Assembly (NCBI GenBank): GCA_002943765.1
Contig: PQWQ01000005.1
Coordinates: 1,364,001-1,428,000 of the forward strand
Reading direction: 5' to 3'
DNA: 64,000 nucleotides
Source of the DNA: Psoroptes ovis
Lineage: Eukaryota > Arthropoda > Arachnida > Sarcoptiformes > Psoroptidae
Shown: positions 47,901 to 62,000 of the stretch, piece by piece
Numbering within the stretch: position 1 is the first letter of the stretch
How the letters are laid out: every line of letters begins with the position of its first letter
Notes under the pieces: model-generated
Told to the model about the DNA's origin: nothing
Database searches by the model: none
Seen by the model: the letters and a program-made list of their open reading frames with translations, nothing else
Translations under genes and position numbers: made by a program

Positions 47901-49021
47901 CAAATATTCAAAACAAAAACAGAAAAAAAATTCAAAAATGATGATTTCTTCCCGAGAAAGAAATTCATCATAAATTGTTTTCGATACATTTTTTCCATAG
48001 AAAAATAAGTTCAGAAAATTAAAAATTAAAAATTCTAATCACATCACAAGACAAAATATGAGTAACGATATTGTAAATATTTTTTGTTGTATCGATATTT
48101 GAATTTAAAATTTGATCATCATCATCATCATTGTTGTTATTGATGTTGTCGACTGACAGACTGATATTTGATCATTTAAATCAAATATTTTGTATGTTTG
48201 GTCCAAACATTTTCATTTCCGTAAACATCGTTTTTGTCAATTTTTCATTTGTTCATCAATTTATTCATAATTTGACCCATATTCTTTGGGTCTAAATATC
48301 ATATGAATCTCTTGGATCGTCAATGTAATATCAACGATGTTATATTAGGATATCTTCGATCGAGTGCATCAATTTCGAACCAATGTTGCACCGAACGAAG
48401 AATTACTGTTGATCGTAATTGTCTCTGGAGAAATTGATCATTTTAATAATAATGATATTCATTGGTTCATGATTGTGATATCAGTATTATTGGAAATTTT
48501 CAATTTTTTGATCATGGAAAAAACTTTTAATTTTTTTTTTTTAATATACAATTTTTATTCTTCGAATATAATTATAATATTCTGTGTAATTTAAGATTTT
48601 TGAAAATTATTTCGACATTAAATATTCATAGATATTTCATTATTTCATGTTTTCATGTTTCCTTCGGTATTATTAGTTCGTTCATGTGTTCATGTTTCAT
48701 GAGATGGATATTACATGTAAAATATTCATCATCATCATTGATTCTCTCGATATTCATCTACAACAACTGATACTTTTTCTTTTTCGTAATATTTCCTAAG
48801 AATTTATTTTCAAAAAAGTTAATTTATATTTTGATTCAATTTAATTTTAATGTAAGCAAATTTACCAATTTTTTTTTCTTCTTCGTTTTTTTGATGGGAA
48901 AAAAAATTTAATTTCATTTTACATAATCATCATCATCATCATCATCATCATCTTCATTCATTGTTCATTGATGAACATATACCATTTTGGTGAATTCATT
49001 TTGTTCAATCAATTTATTGTA
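44952..49021. other. intergenic upstream of PKC
   Basis: A/T-rich. At 46638-46862 the minus strand gives a 74-aa ORF with a hydrophobic start and nine cysteines (ITISFACLQVCVCTICKLHH), overlapped by a second coding-like minus frame; neither is supported enough to call. A short exon-like ATG frame ends at CAG|GTAAAT near 47166. TG/TGT repeats at about 46983-47006. Confidence 0.3.
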
Positions 49022-49118
49022 TTCGGTAGTTGTCCGAAAAGTTTTGGCTGTTTTTTATAATGATTTCCAATAGCGTTTATATTGATCGAAAACGCTGAAA
49101 CTTTTCGGACAACAACTC
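49022..49118. mobile_element. diverged mariner-type MITE copy 8
   Basis: Left arm AGTTGTCCGAAAAGTTT (from 49028) pairs with right arm GAAACTTTTCGGACAACAACT (to 49116). The core TTTCCAATAGCG resembles copies 3 and 5. The tips are diverged, so the boundaries are approximate and the TA flanks are uncertain. It lies about 0.9 kb before the PKC start. Confidence 0.7.
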
Positions 49119-50022
49119 ATTATAATTTTTCTCATCTAAAAATTTGTCTATTTTCATTATTTTCATTTTTCCTTTCTTTTTTCTTTTATTTTTTGTGTCG
49201 AAATTATTATCATCATTTTATTGTTATTATTATCATTATTATTATCTACAGCCATCGATTATCATGGTGAAAAATATCGAAATTTTTCTTATTTTTATTT
49301 TTCTTGAAAATAACAACAAAATATATAAAAATAAATCGAATCGATATTTGAGAAATGAGAATTTTTAAATTTTTGTTTTTCCAAGTTTTCAAATAAATTT
49401 TTGTTTCATTTTTACTCTTATAAATAGGAATAAATTTCCAACAAACTTTCCCCGTTTAAGGAATATCAAACTTCAATTTAAGAATATCCAATTCCAGTGT
49501 TCCATGAATGCACAGAATCGGCGAAAATTGATTGAAAGAATCGAAACGAATACAGAATCATAGAGTCTTTCATAATCATACAAAATCATGCAGAAGTGGT
49601 CCGAAACAATCAAACATTTCAATGTATATGTCTTCGATTCTCAGTGAAAAAAAGAAGAAGAAGAATAAATTCTTGATAATTCTATATATCATCGATTTGC
49701 CGTGAACCACGGTATACGAACATTTGATTATATATTTGTAAATCGACGTATTGAATTGTATTGAATTAAATACAGAATTGAATCGAATAAACAAAATTGT
49801 TCTTGGTTATATTTTTCAGAAAAACTGAATAAATAAATAAATAAATAAATAAACAAACAAGCAAAGCAAAGCAAAACAAGAAGAAACAGAAGAATAATAT
49901 TAATCAAATATTTGAATTACAAATAATTTATATTAATATTAATAATACAAATAACTAAAATATTCAACTATTTAAAGTATCAGATCTTTCTGTACCGAAA
50001 GAAAGAAAACCAAGAACGAAAA
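49119..50022. other. 5' flank of PKC gene
   Basis: A/T-rich with AAAT/AAAC repeats at 49828-49860. TATCAG at 49978-49983 could be a splice acceptor, and the PKC frame is open back to 49927, so an upstream exon is possible. Confidence 0.4.
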
Positions 50023-53000
50023 ATGTATAGTTACAATTCTTGTATGATCAATTCTGATACTGACGATACTGATGAAAATAATAACGGCAACAACAACGAT
50101 AACGATGTAGATCATAGTAGTATCGATGGTAATGAAAATAGTGTTTATATGAACAGCATCAATAATAATGGTAATATGAACAACAACAGTGGCAACAACA
50201 ACAACACTACCATCAATAACAATGAAAATAACAGAATTAATGATTGTTATGATGATGATCATCATCATCAACGTTGTCGTCGTCGTCGTCGTTGTCGTTG
50301 TAGCATAACATTTTCGGAAACCAATACGAATACATTGAAAATTGATTCTAATTGTAATAATTATAATAATAACAGTGAAGAATTTAATAATGAAGAAAAA
50401 TGTAAATTTATTCATAATTCTTATGCTGATATCAATAATAGAAATGCAGACAAATGTAGTAATTATTCAAATTTAACAAACAATCAAATTAAACAATCCA
50501 ATTCATCATTGTTGATTGATACGAATAAAAATAAAACTGAATCAATTATCAATTCATTGATATATAAATTTTCAACAAATATTTCCACTTCACCGGTGAA
50601 TATTGTGAATAGGAAACATAATAACAATAATAATAATAATAATAAATTAAATTCAAATAAATGGCGCCATTTTAATTTATTCGATTTATTCGATCATCAT
50701 CATCATCATAATTATAATTATCATCAAGAGATTAATGATTCAAATAATAATATTAAAAATAATAAATTATCGAAATTATCTCATCGAAAATTATCAAAAA
50801 CATCACAAATATCATCAAGTTTACCTTCAATTTATTCATCAATTATTAAAAATAAAAATAATAATAACAATAAAACAAACAATACGATTATAAATAAATC
50901 ATTATCATTATCATCATCAACATCAACATCATCATCAATATCTTCATTATCATTATCATCGTTGAAAAATTCATTATTATTCGATGATATTTTGAGCAAT
51001 AATAATGATGATGATGATGATCATAATAGTGATAATGATAAAGTATTAATTAATTATAAATTGATTAAAAATAAATCATTAATAAATGATGATGATGATG
51101 AAAATGATGATAGCGATGACGATAATAATAATCATTATTCAATGATTGAAGATGCTATAGCAAATTATAATGAAATCAATAAATTCAGTGAAAAACATCA
51201 CCATCATCATCATAAATCATCATTATTAATGACAGCAGCAGCAGCAACAACAACAACATCATCAATGACAATGAATTCATCAACAATTAATAATAATCAA
51301 AATAATAATGTAAATAATAATAATGCTGATGTCGATTGTAAATCATTATCAAATAAATCGAATGAATGTGTTCAAAAATTATCATCAACATCCACATCAT
51401 CATCGACAACAATAACAACATCGGTAACAATAACAATGTCTAATTCAATGATTATTCAACCACAACCATCAACATCATCTACATCGACATCATTTTTGTC
51501 ATCATCATCATCATCAACATCGAAACAATCAAATCGTTCAAGATCTAATTCACAAATGCTCACAATATCACCAACATCATCATCATCATTGCTATTAGCA
51601 TCATCATCATCATCATCGTTGCCGCAAACATCACCAACATTACAATCACAATCATCGATAGCGACAACAACAGCTTCAACAGCGTCAACAACACCGACAG
51701 CAACAACAACAAAATCATCATCATTATCAACATTACATTCACAACCTTCAACAACATCATCGATCAATGATAATGATAATAATGCTAATAGTAATAATAG
51801 TTCAATAAATTCATCAACATTCATACGTACACGTGGTCTGGCAGCACGTGCACGTAAAGGTGCATTAAAAAAGAAAACAATATTCAATGTACAAGATCAT
51901 AAATTTCTTCCAAAATTTTTCAAACAACCAACATTTTGTTCACATTGTAAAGATTTTATATGGGGTTTTGGTAAACAAGGTTTTCAATGTCAAGTAAGTT
52001 CATCATTATTTCATTAACATTGTCTCATTTTGATTTCATTCAATACACATTCACAAACATTTGTTTAATCCATGGATTACAAATTCCGATTCGCCTTCGA
52101 AATTGATTTTTAATCCATCCTGAATTTGATTGAATTTTAATTAAACACAAAATTCGGATCCAATTTAAAACATATGACATACTTGAAATTTGATATGGAA
52201 GGAAATCCGAATTCAATTCAATCGATCGGAATCGAAATTGAAATTGAAAATCAACTGTGATTGGATCAATTGTTTCAATTGTTCCGATTTCAATCGTTCC
52301 GATTCCAATCTCCAATCGATTCATTTGTGTTTAAATTAATCGTTTCAATCGTAAAAAACAATAATCGATTAATGAGCATTCATGTTTTTCCTTTTGAAAT
52401 GTTGTCGTAATTAATTGATGGAAATATCCGCATATCATTAATTATATTCATTCAATAAATCATTCAAAAACACACACATATGTTTCTCAATGAAGTCGGA
52501 AATTTTGCTGAATTTTTAAATTTCCAAAAATTTCAAAATTTCAAAAAATTCAAAACCCAATACACTTTCATATTTGTCTCATCACATCTTTTTTTGAAAG
52601 TTTTCTCTGAAAGAATTTCATCAATCATATCTCCCGTATTTACTTTCATTCAATTATTCATTTTTTTCAAAAAAATAAAATAGACCAAAAAGTAGGTCTA
52701 CCACAACAATTTACGGGGCTGACGCCCTAATACTTTCAAACATCAAATTTCAATCCAATTCATCTGATACGATTCAATATCAATGAATTTGATCATAATT
52801 ATCAATATTAGATGGGATATTGTTTGAGTATTTTCAAGCTCAAACAATGAATACCTTTGAATATTTGAATTTCAAAATCCCAAAATTTTTTCCATAATTC
52901 ATCCGTTTCCACGATTCACCGCGATCATTGTTCAACTCATTTCACGGCCAAAGAATTTCTCCTAATTTTTCAACAATTTGTCAATCGACAGAATAACTTC

Positions 53001-56000
53001 TGACGATTGGAAGAATAATTGGTGACAACCATGAAAATTGAATGACATTGAAAAATGTTGATTGTCATTTTGATTTTGTCTCTTTGATTTCAAGATTCTT
53101 AGAATCCCAAATTTTATGATTCTATTCAAATGTCATATTCATCAATATGTGTTGAAAAAAAGTTCAAAGACGATTAATGAAATTTCAAAGTGTCCGAACA
53201 AGTTTATTGAGCCGATATTTACTCAACTTTCATTGATTCATACTTGGGGCAATGTTGGACCATTCAATAAAATTTGATCAATCGGTGCTCATTTATTCAT
53301 TCATTTATTTATCTTCAAGTATTTATGGTACAAAAATATTAGAATTTATCATTTCAATTAATTATTTTATATTTTTTATTTACTCGAGAAAAAATACAAC
53401 TAAATTCATTCATTAATTTATTTATTCATTTGGTTTTGTCCGAAAAATTCTTGCGTATTCAAATGAATTAAATTCAATCATTTTAATTGAAAATTAATGT
53501 CAAACACTTTTTTGTACAATCTTTTCTTTATGAATGAATTTCTACCATTTTTTTTCACCATTTATCATCAAATGAATGAACCACAAATATCGGTGATGAT
53601 AATGATAATAATAATAATAATTCAATTGAATCAATGAATGAATGTAAGAATAAATCAAATGAATTGACAAACAAATGTATTGAATGAATGATTCAATCAA
53701 AAAGAACCAAAAAAAAAACAAAATTGTACAAATTGAATTCATTTGAATTCTTGAATTCCGAAAATTCTCTCTCTCTCTTGGATTCACCATTAAAATTTTG
53801 TCGCCATTTTTGCCATTTGTCAATGTGTGTGTGTATGTGTGTGTGCCAATTTCACCAGTGTAACATCGTGTACATCTTACCAATTGTGCCATTGGTACCA
53901 TTTCTGTGTTCCAAATGTATTCAATCACATTCACCAATTGATTGCAATTTTTTTTCACTCAACACAGAAAAAATAAAAGAAATGAATCATCAAAAAAAAT
54001 ATAAATTTGATTTCATCTGATACAACAACAAACCAAATGTGATGATCATTTTGAAAATAATAAAATAATTGCCATGATTCTATAAAATGTACCCAAATGA
54101 ATGAATGAATGAATAAGGACAGTGGAAATATTTGTTTTTTTGGTTTGTTTCATATTTCAATGAATGAATGGACATGAAATGAAATGAATGAATGAATTGA
54201 ATTGAATCAATGAAATTGGATGAATGAATGAAAGAATGGAGATGAAATGAAATCATTGAATGAATGAATGAATCAATTGAATCAATAAATGAAAATGAAT
54301 GAATGTGAATGCCACAAAAATTAATGATGACCCAATGATTTTTCGATGGTCAGTGTTTGACCATCATCATCATCATCATCATCATCATCACCACAAATCA
54401 AATGAAAGAAATTAAATCAGACAAACAAACAGACAAAAAAACGACGACCCAATGGACCATTTGAAAATTTGGGTACAAAATTCAAATAATAATGATAAAA
54501 TAATAGAAATTCAAATTTTCCATTATCACTAGACTGTTCTTTGTCCATTGTCCATTGTCATTCGATGCTCTTTGATATTTGTTATTGTCCATTTGATAAA
54601 TCATTGGGAAATTATATTTTCAATCATTTTCAAATCATCAAATCATCCAGAAAATGGAGAATCGTACGTTGATAATTCCTTTGGAATTCAATTATAAGCG
54701 ATTTTCGATGATAATTTTCAATAAAAGTCCGCGAAAACCAATCAATAGGAAACAGAAACAAATACATTTGATATTTGACAAAGACCTTTGATATAATATA
54801 CCTTTGAGCAACGGATTCATCGATTTCGATGATTTGATTATTTGGCATACAAATTTTCTTTTTGGTGGTATGCCAAAGCAAATGTTGCCAGACCAAAAAT
54901 GTTTGAACGAATCGAAATTGAAACATCAAAATCAAATTAAATTGCAATCAAGTTTGATATGATTTTGAGTTTGATATTTATTCATATTTTCAACGATATT
55001 TTTAAGCAAATCTTTGATTTTTGACATTAAAATCAATATCTTTTGGTTATCAATTGTTGTATCATTATAATCATTCATTTATTGATTTATTATTCATTAT
55101 CATTATCAATGATTATTGATAAATCAATATTCATGGCTCGGTTGATTTATCATGATTGATTAGAATCATAGAGAAAGTAATGATTACATTCTTTTTTGTA
55201 TTTAGGTTGATTCTAAACCGAAACTTCTCAAATTTTATGGTCCAAATTCATTCAAATTCTGATTTAATCAAAGACTTCATCGGGACACCGAGTCAACACT
55301 GAGATTTCGCTTTTAAATCTGTTAAATGTTCAAAAATAAACAAATCGATCAGGAGCCTTTGAATGTTTGAATGTATCAAAATTTTTGATTATGCAAGCAA
55401 AACACACATACGAAGTCAATATTGTTGAATTATTCGTGAATTATTTTTTTTTCGCCAAAGATAATCAAAATTAATTCGTGAATTCGTGCAAAATTCATCA
55501 ATTTGTTAATTGATAAGTTCTAGATTTGATTATCTGTGAATTACAAAATAATAAAAAAAAAATGCTTCAACATGGAAGATGCTTGAACAAAACAAAAAAA
55601 ACATGTGATTTCAGATTAATTTGAATTTTGTGATTTGTTTTCAATTTCAATTTGAATCAATGATGATTCAAATTGAATAATATTATCGACTCACGAACAA
55701 TGATGCCGAATCGATGTCGATTCTGTTTGTTTACACGAGAAGAATTGATAATTATTACATTATTAATTCACTAATTAATCATCAATTCAGATGATGATAC
55801 AAAATAATAATATTGATAATAATTATTACATTAATTCATTAATTAACATACAATTATTGATGGAATTTACTTTGAATTAATGAATAGAATGTGTTCATGT
55901 GACTATATCATCATCACAGATGGTAAACTTTGAAATCGTATCAATGGCAAATCATGTATGGTGTTATTCAGCTGTTAGGGCGAATTCGCTTCTATTTCAA

Positions 56001-59000
56001 ATCGATCGAAAATGGCCATTGAAAACAAACGGCTCAAACTTTTTTGTTTGGACAACCCAACAAAAAAAAAATCAATCATTCATTCTTATAGCCTTTCATT
56101 CATTCAATTGATGATGATTGTTATTGATGAATTCACAATAAAGATTTGTTTCCATTGTTTGCTGGAATATATGTGATATGATATCCATGAATCGATTTCT
56201 TCGGTACTGAATTGATTTTTTTCCAATTTTCGTTTGATTTGATTTGATTTGATTTGGTTCAAATCTTGAATTTTTAGGTTCATGATTTGAATTTCAAATC
56301 TAATCGAAAAAATTTTTGATTATGTCTTTATTTTGTTTCGCAAATCTCTTCGCAATTGAAAACAGTCAAAAAAATGGGTTATTGTTTGATCGATCACTTT
56401 GCAACTGAATTAAATCGATTTGAATCGAATCGAATTATGGAAATTGTCTCGGATTCACATGGTCTTGGAGCACTGAGTCCTTAACGGATGATGATCATTG
56501 AATCGAGAATTTCAAAGGCTCATCAATGCTATTCATTCACCATTGTTTGCACATTTGCGATCGAAATTTTGCGGCCGAAAAAGTTGTTATATCGCAATCG
56601 TTGATACATGATTCATTTCTTATAAATCATATCGATTCGATCCAACTCTTTCTGGTCATATCTTTGTATAGATTTGGTTATTTGTTCATTTTCTATTTTT
56701 TACGGTACGTTGTATCGATTTTGTTTCGATTTTTCATGCCCAGAAATCAAATCAATATGTGGAATATTCGGTGCATATTCAAATATCAGCTGTCTTTGTA
56801 TTTATTGTAAACCATTGTTCACGAAAGTTGAAAAGCCTGAGGGAATTATGGATGAATACTTTGTATTGAAACATTTCGAAAAATTCTTCCAACAAATCAA
56901 TCAAAGACCCTTTGAAATCGATAAAATCAATGAAATGGAATCAAAATTTTCTAAAAATTGTCAAAATATTTGTTCATTTGTTTGCTCTGTTTGCTTTGAT
57001 TGAATCAAAGAACGAAATACATTTCAAATATTGATTTTAAATTGATTTTTTTTATTTCAATCAAAATCTATCCAGATTGATTGAGATTGAGATTCAATAA
57101 AACATTAAATTAAATCAAATTTTAATTTCACGCCTCGAGTGTTTTCATTATTATACTGTTGTTTGACCAATAGCCATCTCTGGGTAGTGAGCATCTGCTG
57201 AGTGCCTTTTGAGTGCTTCTCTTAATGCTCCCAGATGTATAATGCCTGGAACCACCATCATCATCAACACCAAAAATTGATCAAACAACTGCTGAATCAA
57301 AATTGATCAAAACCGAACCCAGAAGAGATGGATGGATTCTAATCCTCAAATCAAATTCATAAGGGTGAAAATTGAATCAATCTTCAATCATTCGATGATT
57401 ATCAGGCATCAACCATGAGCGAGCATTCAATTCAATCCTTATTTTCTAGCCCCTATTTGGAAAAATGGCCAAAAGTCACGTTTTTCCGTGATTTATCCCT
57501 TTGGAATATCATTCGATACAACTTTGATGTTTAGCAATTTTTTAGACGATTCAGCATAAAAACTTGTAAATCTAAGACCTAAAATCTTTTCCTTGGACCA
57601 CCACTCTTACACAGCCAAAAGTTGTTTTCACTGCCATTTTTCGCCAATTCACCATTCAGCCATTTACCATTCTCCATTCAACCATCCACCATTATCCGAG
57701 TTCCCAAATTGTTTCAAACGATTACAAAGTTTTATTTTTTTGCTGTTTCGGATGCAAATGTGCGAATTTTACCTTCATCATCGCGAAAATTTCACATGTT
57801 CAAACGCAAACACAGCGTTCAAATTCAATTGTTTTAAACGAGTTTTGGGGTTTATATGCCATTTGCGACTTTTTTCAGCTTCAATTTTTCAATTTTCGGT
57901 TGACAAAACTTGGTACAACTGTCAAAATAGTGTAGAAATTCAACGAAAATGAATTTAAATTGAATTTAATTTCATTAATTTCAAATCAAAAATTAATGAA
58001 ATTAATGAGTTTTTTTTTTGGAGTTTTTGTTTTTGCATTTGCATTTCTCGGTCGTTCGCTTGATTCATTCATTCATTCATCCGTTTCTAGGTTCAAAAAA
58101 TTAAAATTTTTCAAAGGGTTTTCTGCCTGAAAATTTCTCTATTTTCAAATTTAAAATGTGAAAATTTCAAAAGTTTCATCAATTAGTGGAAATAGATAAA
58201 AAAAATCAATTAATTTAATTGATTTTAATATAGTTTTTGGTTCGTTTTTCAATCAAGAGAAATTCAAATTTCTGTTTAATCGAAATTGAAGAAGATGAAG
58301 AAGAAATGCTCATATCGCAATTGAAATCCCTCCTACAGACCTTGTCGGGGCTCGATATCTTCCGTTGCTGGGTGTATTCTTTTGGGGGTAATTTTCATGA
58401 TTCTTTGGAATTTTTTTCCGGCCGAAAAACTTTTCGGACAACCCAACGAAATTTCAATGATAATTTTGACAATTTTGTTTTTTTTTTTTTTTTTTTTTGT
58501 TGAAAAAATAAAACATTTGGATATTATCATTGCATCGATTTTTCATCTCTCATAAATGTTTCCACATAATGTATGAATTATGTTCATTTTTTTTTTCATT
58601 TAATTTTTATTAAATTCAACTACTTTCTCTCAATGACATTAATTTGTTTCGAAAATTGGCATATTTTGGATGTATCAAGACTATGAACAACGACGATGAT
58701 GATGGACAAAGATGAATTTGATGGAAAAAACATGTTTGAAAACAAAAATGAATGAATCGTATAAAATGAAATGAAATGAAACCAAACGATATGATTTATT
58801 ACAATTCGGTTTTTTACCTTATTATATCATTGACATTTGATAATGATAATTTAGCTTCAAATCGATTCAAATTTAGCTTCATATCGTTTTTTGTTCAACG
58901 ATAATTTTGATTAGTTTTTATTTGATTTGATAATTTCGATTCGTTGTTCGTTTTTTTTTCGACTGGAAAAGAAATATTAAAAAAAATTAAAAGGTTTTGC

Positions 59001-62000
59001 TGGGTACGCTTTGAAAGTTGAGATTCAGATTTCAAGGTTTTTTGTTTTTGTCAAAAATTTTTTCCAGGTGTTACACGGAGATTCTGAGAATATTTCGTAT
59101 ACGAAAAAAAAAAAAAAAAATGCACGAATGATTCGCCGAATGTCAGCTAGAATATCAAAGAATACGTATATATAGCCGATCTCCTATTATCGTTTACGTT
59201 GAAAAGTTTCATGAATTTTGGATACGATCTGTTTCTACGATCATGATTATGATTCGGCGATATTCGATTCGCGATTATGGTGTGTTTCAACTAGAAATTT
59301 CAACGAAGTTTCCATGAAAATAATATGAACAAAATCGGGGAAAACAAAACAAGAATTTTTCATTGAAATTATCGTCTCTTCGTCTTTATCTCTTTGTTCG
59401 AATATGACAATTTCCCGTGACAAAATATTCTACGAGCCACACTCATAAATAATAAATAATAATAATAATAATAAATCTAATCAATAATTAAATGACAATT
59501 GTTCATTTATTTTATATTTCACATAATATCTTTCGGTAATGAATGTAATGAATGAGTAAATGAATGAATGAATGAATGATAATAATGAAATTATTATTAT
59601 CATTATTATTATGATGATGATATCGAGCGAATATTATTCGGGAAAATAACAAATAGACAAATGAACAAAATTCTTTACAATTCTTTATTATTCATTGTTC
59701 CGATAGTCCATAAATATCTGTCATTCAATGATACATATATGTCAATGAGCGTGATGATATGGGTATGGTATGGTATGGTATTGTATGGTATGGTGTGATG
59801 AATGGTAATGTTGATGTCAAAACAATGAAAATAATGATGATGATGATAATAAATCGAATTTAAAAAACAAACAAACAAAAAAAATCCATTTCAATTATTA
59901 ACATTATCAACGAGTGTATTGAATAGAAAAAGATGTAAAATGGAATGGAAATGAAAATGAATAAAAAACAATAAATAACATTGATAATGGATGGATGAAT
60001 GGATATACGAATGGATTGATGGCTGTGGATGTATTTGAATTATGAGTAAATGAATCAATGAATGAAGGTCGTATGTGTGGAATGTGTGTGTTTGTGTAGA
60101 TGTTGGATGGATGATTGGTGAATGGTTAATTGGTGAATGGTTGGTGAATGTATGATGGACAAATGAATAAATGAATGAATGAATATATGAATGGTATGGA
60201 TGTTTGGCCATTTGTTTTTTATTTTTATTATTGTTTGTCATCAAATTTATTGATTCATTTTATTTTATTTTATTTATTTGAGTTTTTTATCGCTAAAATA
60301 ATGAATAAATGAATTAAAAGCAAACGGAATTGATAGATTGATCCTCATTTATCTAACTATTGGCCAGTTGAAACGGAATCTTTGGCCAGTTGGCCAGTGC
60401 AACAAAAGAAAAAAAAGAAAAAATTTTAATGGAAATTAATGTACTTTGATCAAATAAAACTATTAAATTGATTCAATTCGATTTTTCTTTTTTTTTTCTT
60501 GAATGGACATTAAAACAAATAAATCAATTTGATTTAAAATCAATATTATTATTATTATTATTATTATAAATTATAATAATAAACGAATGAATAAATAAAT
60601 GAATGTTGTCATTTTGATGAGATAATCTTAATCTTAAATTTTTCATTTATAAAATGTCTTGGACATTCGAGAATCTCGAGGAATTATTCGAAGAATTATT
60701 CGGGGATTTAAGTCTTAGATTCAAGTCTGAAATTTACCATTGAATTTTCAAATAAGATTTCTTCAAGATTTTCAATCATATTCAATTAATTTATAATATT
60801 TGATTTATGATTTATTCTTTTTATACAGATTTGTTCATATGTTGTACACAAACGTTGTCATGAATTTGTTGCATTCAAATGTCCTGGTGTTGATAAAATA
60901 TTGGTAAATAATAATGATAGCAATAATAAGAATATTGGTACAAAATCAAATCAACAACAACAACAACAAAAATTACAAAAAAATGATGATCGTACCCGTC
61001 ATCAATTTCAAATACACACATATACATCACCAACATTTTGTGATCATTGTGGTTCACTGCTTTACGGTATTATACATCAAGGTTATAAATGTAAATCATG
61101 CGATATGAATGTACATAAAAAATGTCAAGATTTGGTATGTATTGTTAATGTTTTTTAAATTGTTTCATTGTCTATTTGAATTTGATTTTTTTCAAATTTT
61201 CAATCCAAATTTTCAATTTTTCTCATCATCTCCAAAGGTACCAAATCTTTGTGGCTGTGATCATACGGAACGTCGTGGCCGTATACAATTAAAGTTATAT
61301 GTAAATGATGAACAAAATAAATTATATTGTGAAATTAAACAAGCAAAAAATTTAATACCAATGGATGCAAATGGATTATCTGATCCATATGTTAAATGTA
61401 AATTAATACCAGATAATGGACAAAGTAGTGGTATGAAACGTAAAACACGTACAATAAAAGCATCATTAAATCCTGAATGGAATGAAACATTAATATTCGA
61501 TTTGAAACCAGATGATAAAGATCGTCGATTATTGATTGAAATATGGGATTGGGATCGTACTACACGTAATGATTTTATGGGTGCATTATCATTCGGTGTT
61601 TCTGAGCTAATAAAAAATCCTGCTGATGGTTGGTTTAAATTATTAACACAAGAAGAAGGTGAATATTATAATGTACCAGTACCAGCTGCAGGTGAAGATG
61701 TGAGAATTTTACTTGATATGCGTTTAAGATCAGTTACATCGAATGTAACATCATGGCAAAAATCTAATCATGATAATGATGATAATACGGATAATAATAA
61801 TTTAAATTTTTGTTCAACATTAGATCACGTTACATCTGTTATGAATAATTTAGGACAAAAATCATGTACACCACAATGTTCAGAACAAAATTATTATAAT
61901 TATTATTTAAAAAATCAAACAAATAATCAATTACCACATAATATGAGTAAACAAGATGTTATTCGTGCAACTGATTTCAATTATATAATGGTATTAGGCA

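Larger units (their letters stand above)
51994..60828 (+). other. 8.8-kb PKC intron 1
   Basis: Splits C1A between GFQCQ and ICSYVVHKRC, with GTAAGT donor and TTATACAG acceptor. It holds MITE fragments, (ATC)n (54361-54390), GAAT repeats (54100-54310), a (GGTAT)n tract, and a GC-richer patch at 57130-57270. A 109-aa plus frame at 56674-57003 (TKVEKPEGIMDEYFVLKHFE) looks mildly coding-like but has no recognised domain. No alternative PKC exon is identified. Confidence 0.7.

Noticed and set aside
49972..50415. 147-aa minus-strand hydrophobic ORF
   Set aside because: Antisense of Asn/Asp codons in PKC exon 1 gives Ile/Val runs that mimic membrane segments.
51456..51887. 143-aa and other minus-strand ORFs over PKC exon 1
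   Set aside because: Shadows of poly-Ser/poly-Thr codons on the opposite strand; the sense frame runs into the PKC C1 domain.
56034..56062. TTTGGACAACCCAAC as another MITE end
   Set aside because: Only the outer ten or so bases match the family, the inner arm differs and there is no opposite arm.
57593..57952. 119-aa plus-strand ORF in PKC intron
   Set aside because: Overlaps a second frame of similar quality, no domain, no splice signals linking it to PKC.
59891..60244. 117-aa minus-strand His/Ser/Thr-rich ORF
   Set aside because: It is a translation of the degenerate GGATGAAT minisatellite inside the PKC intron.
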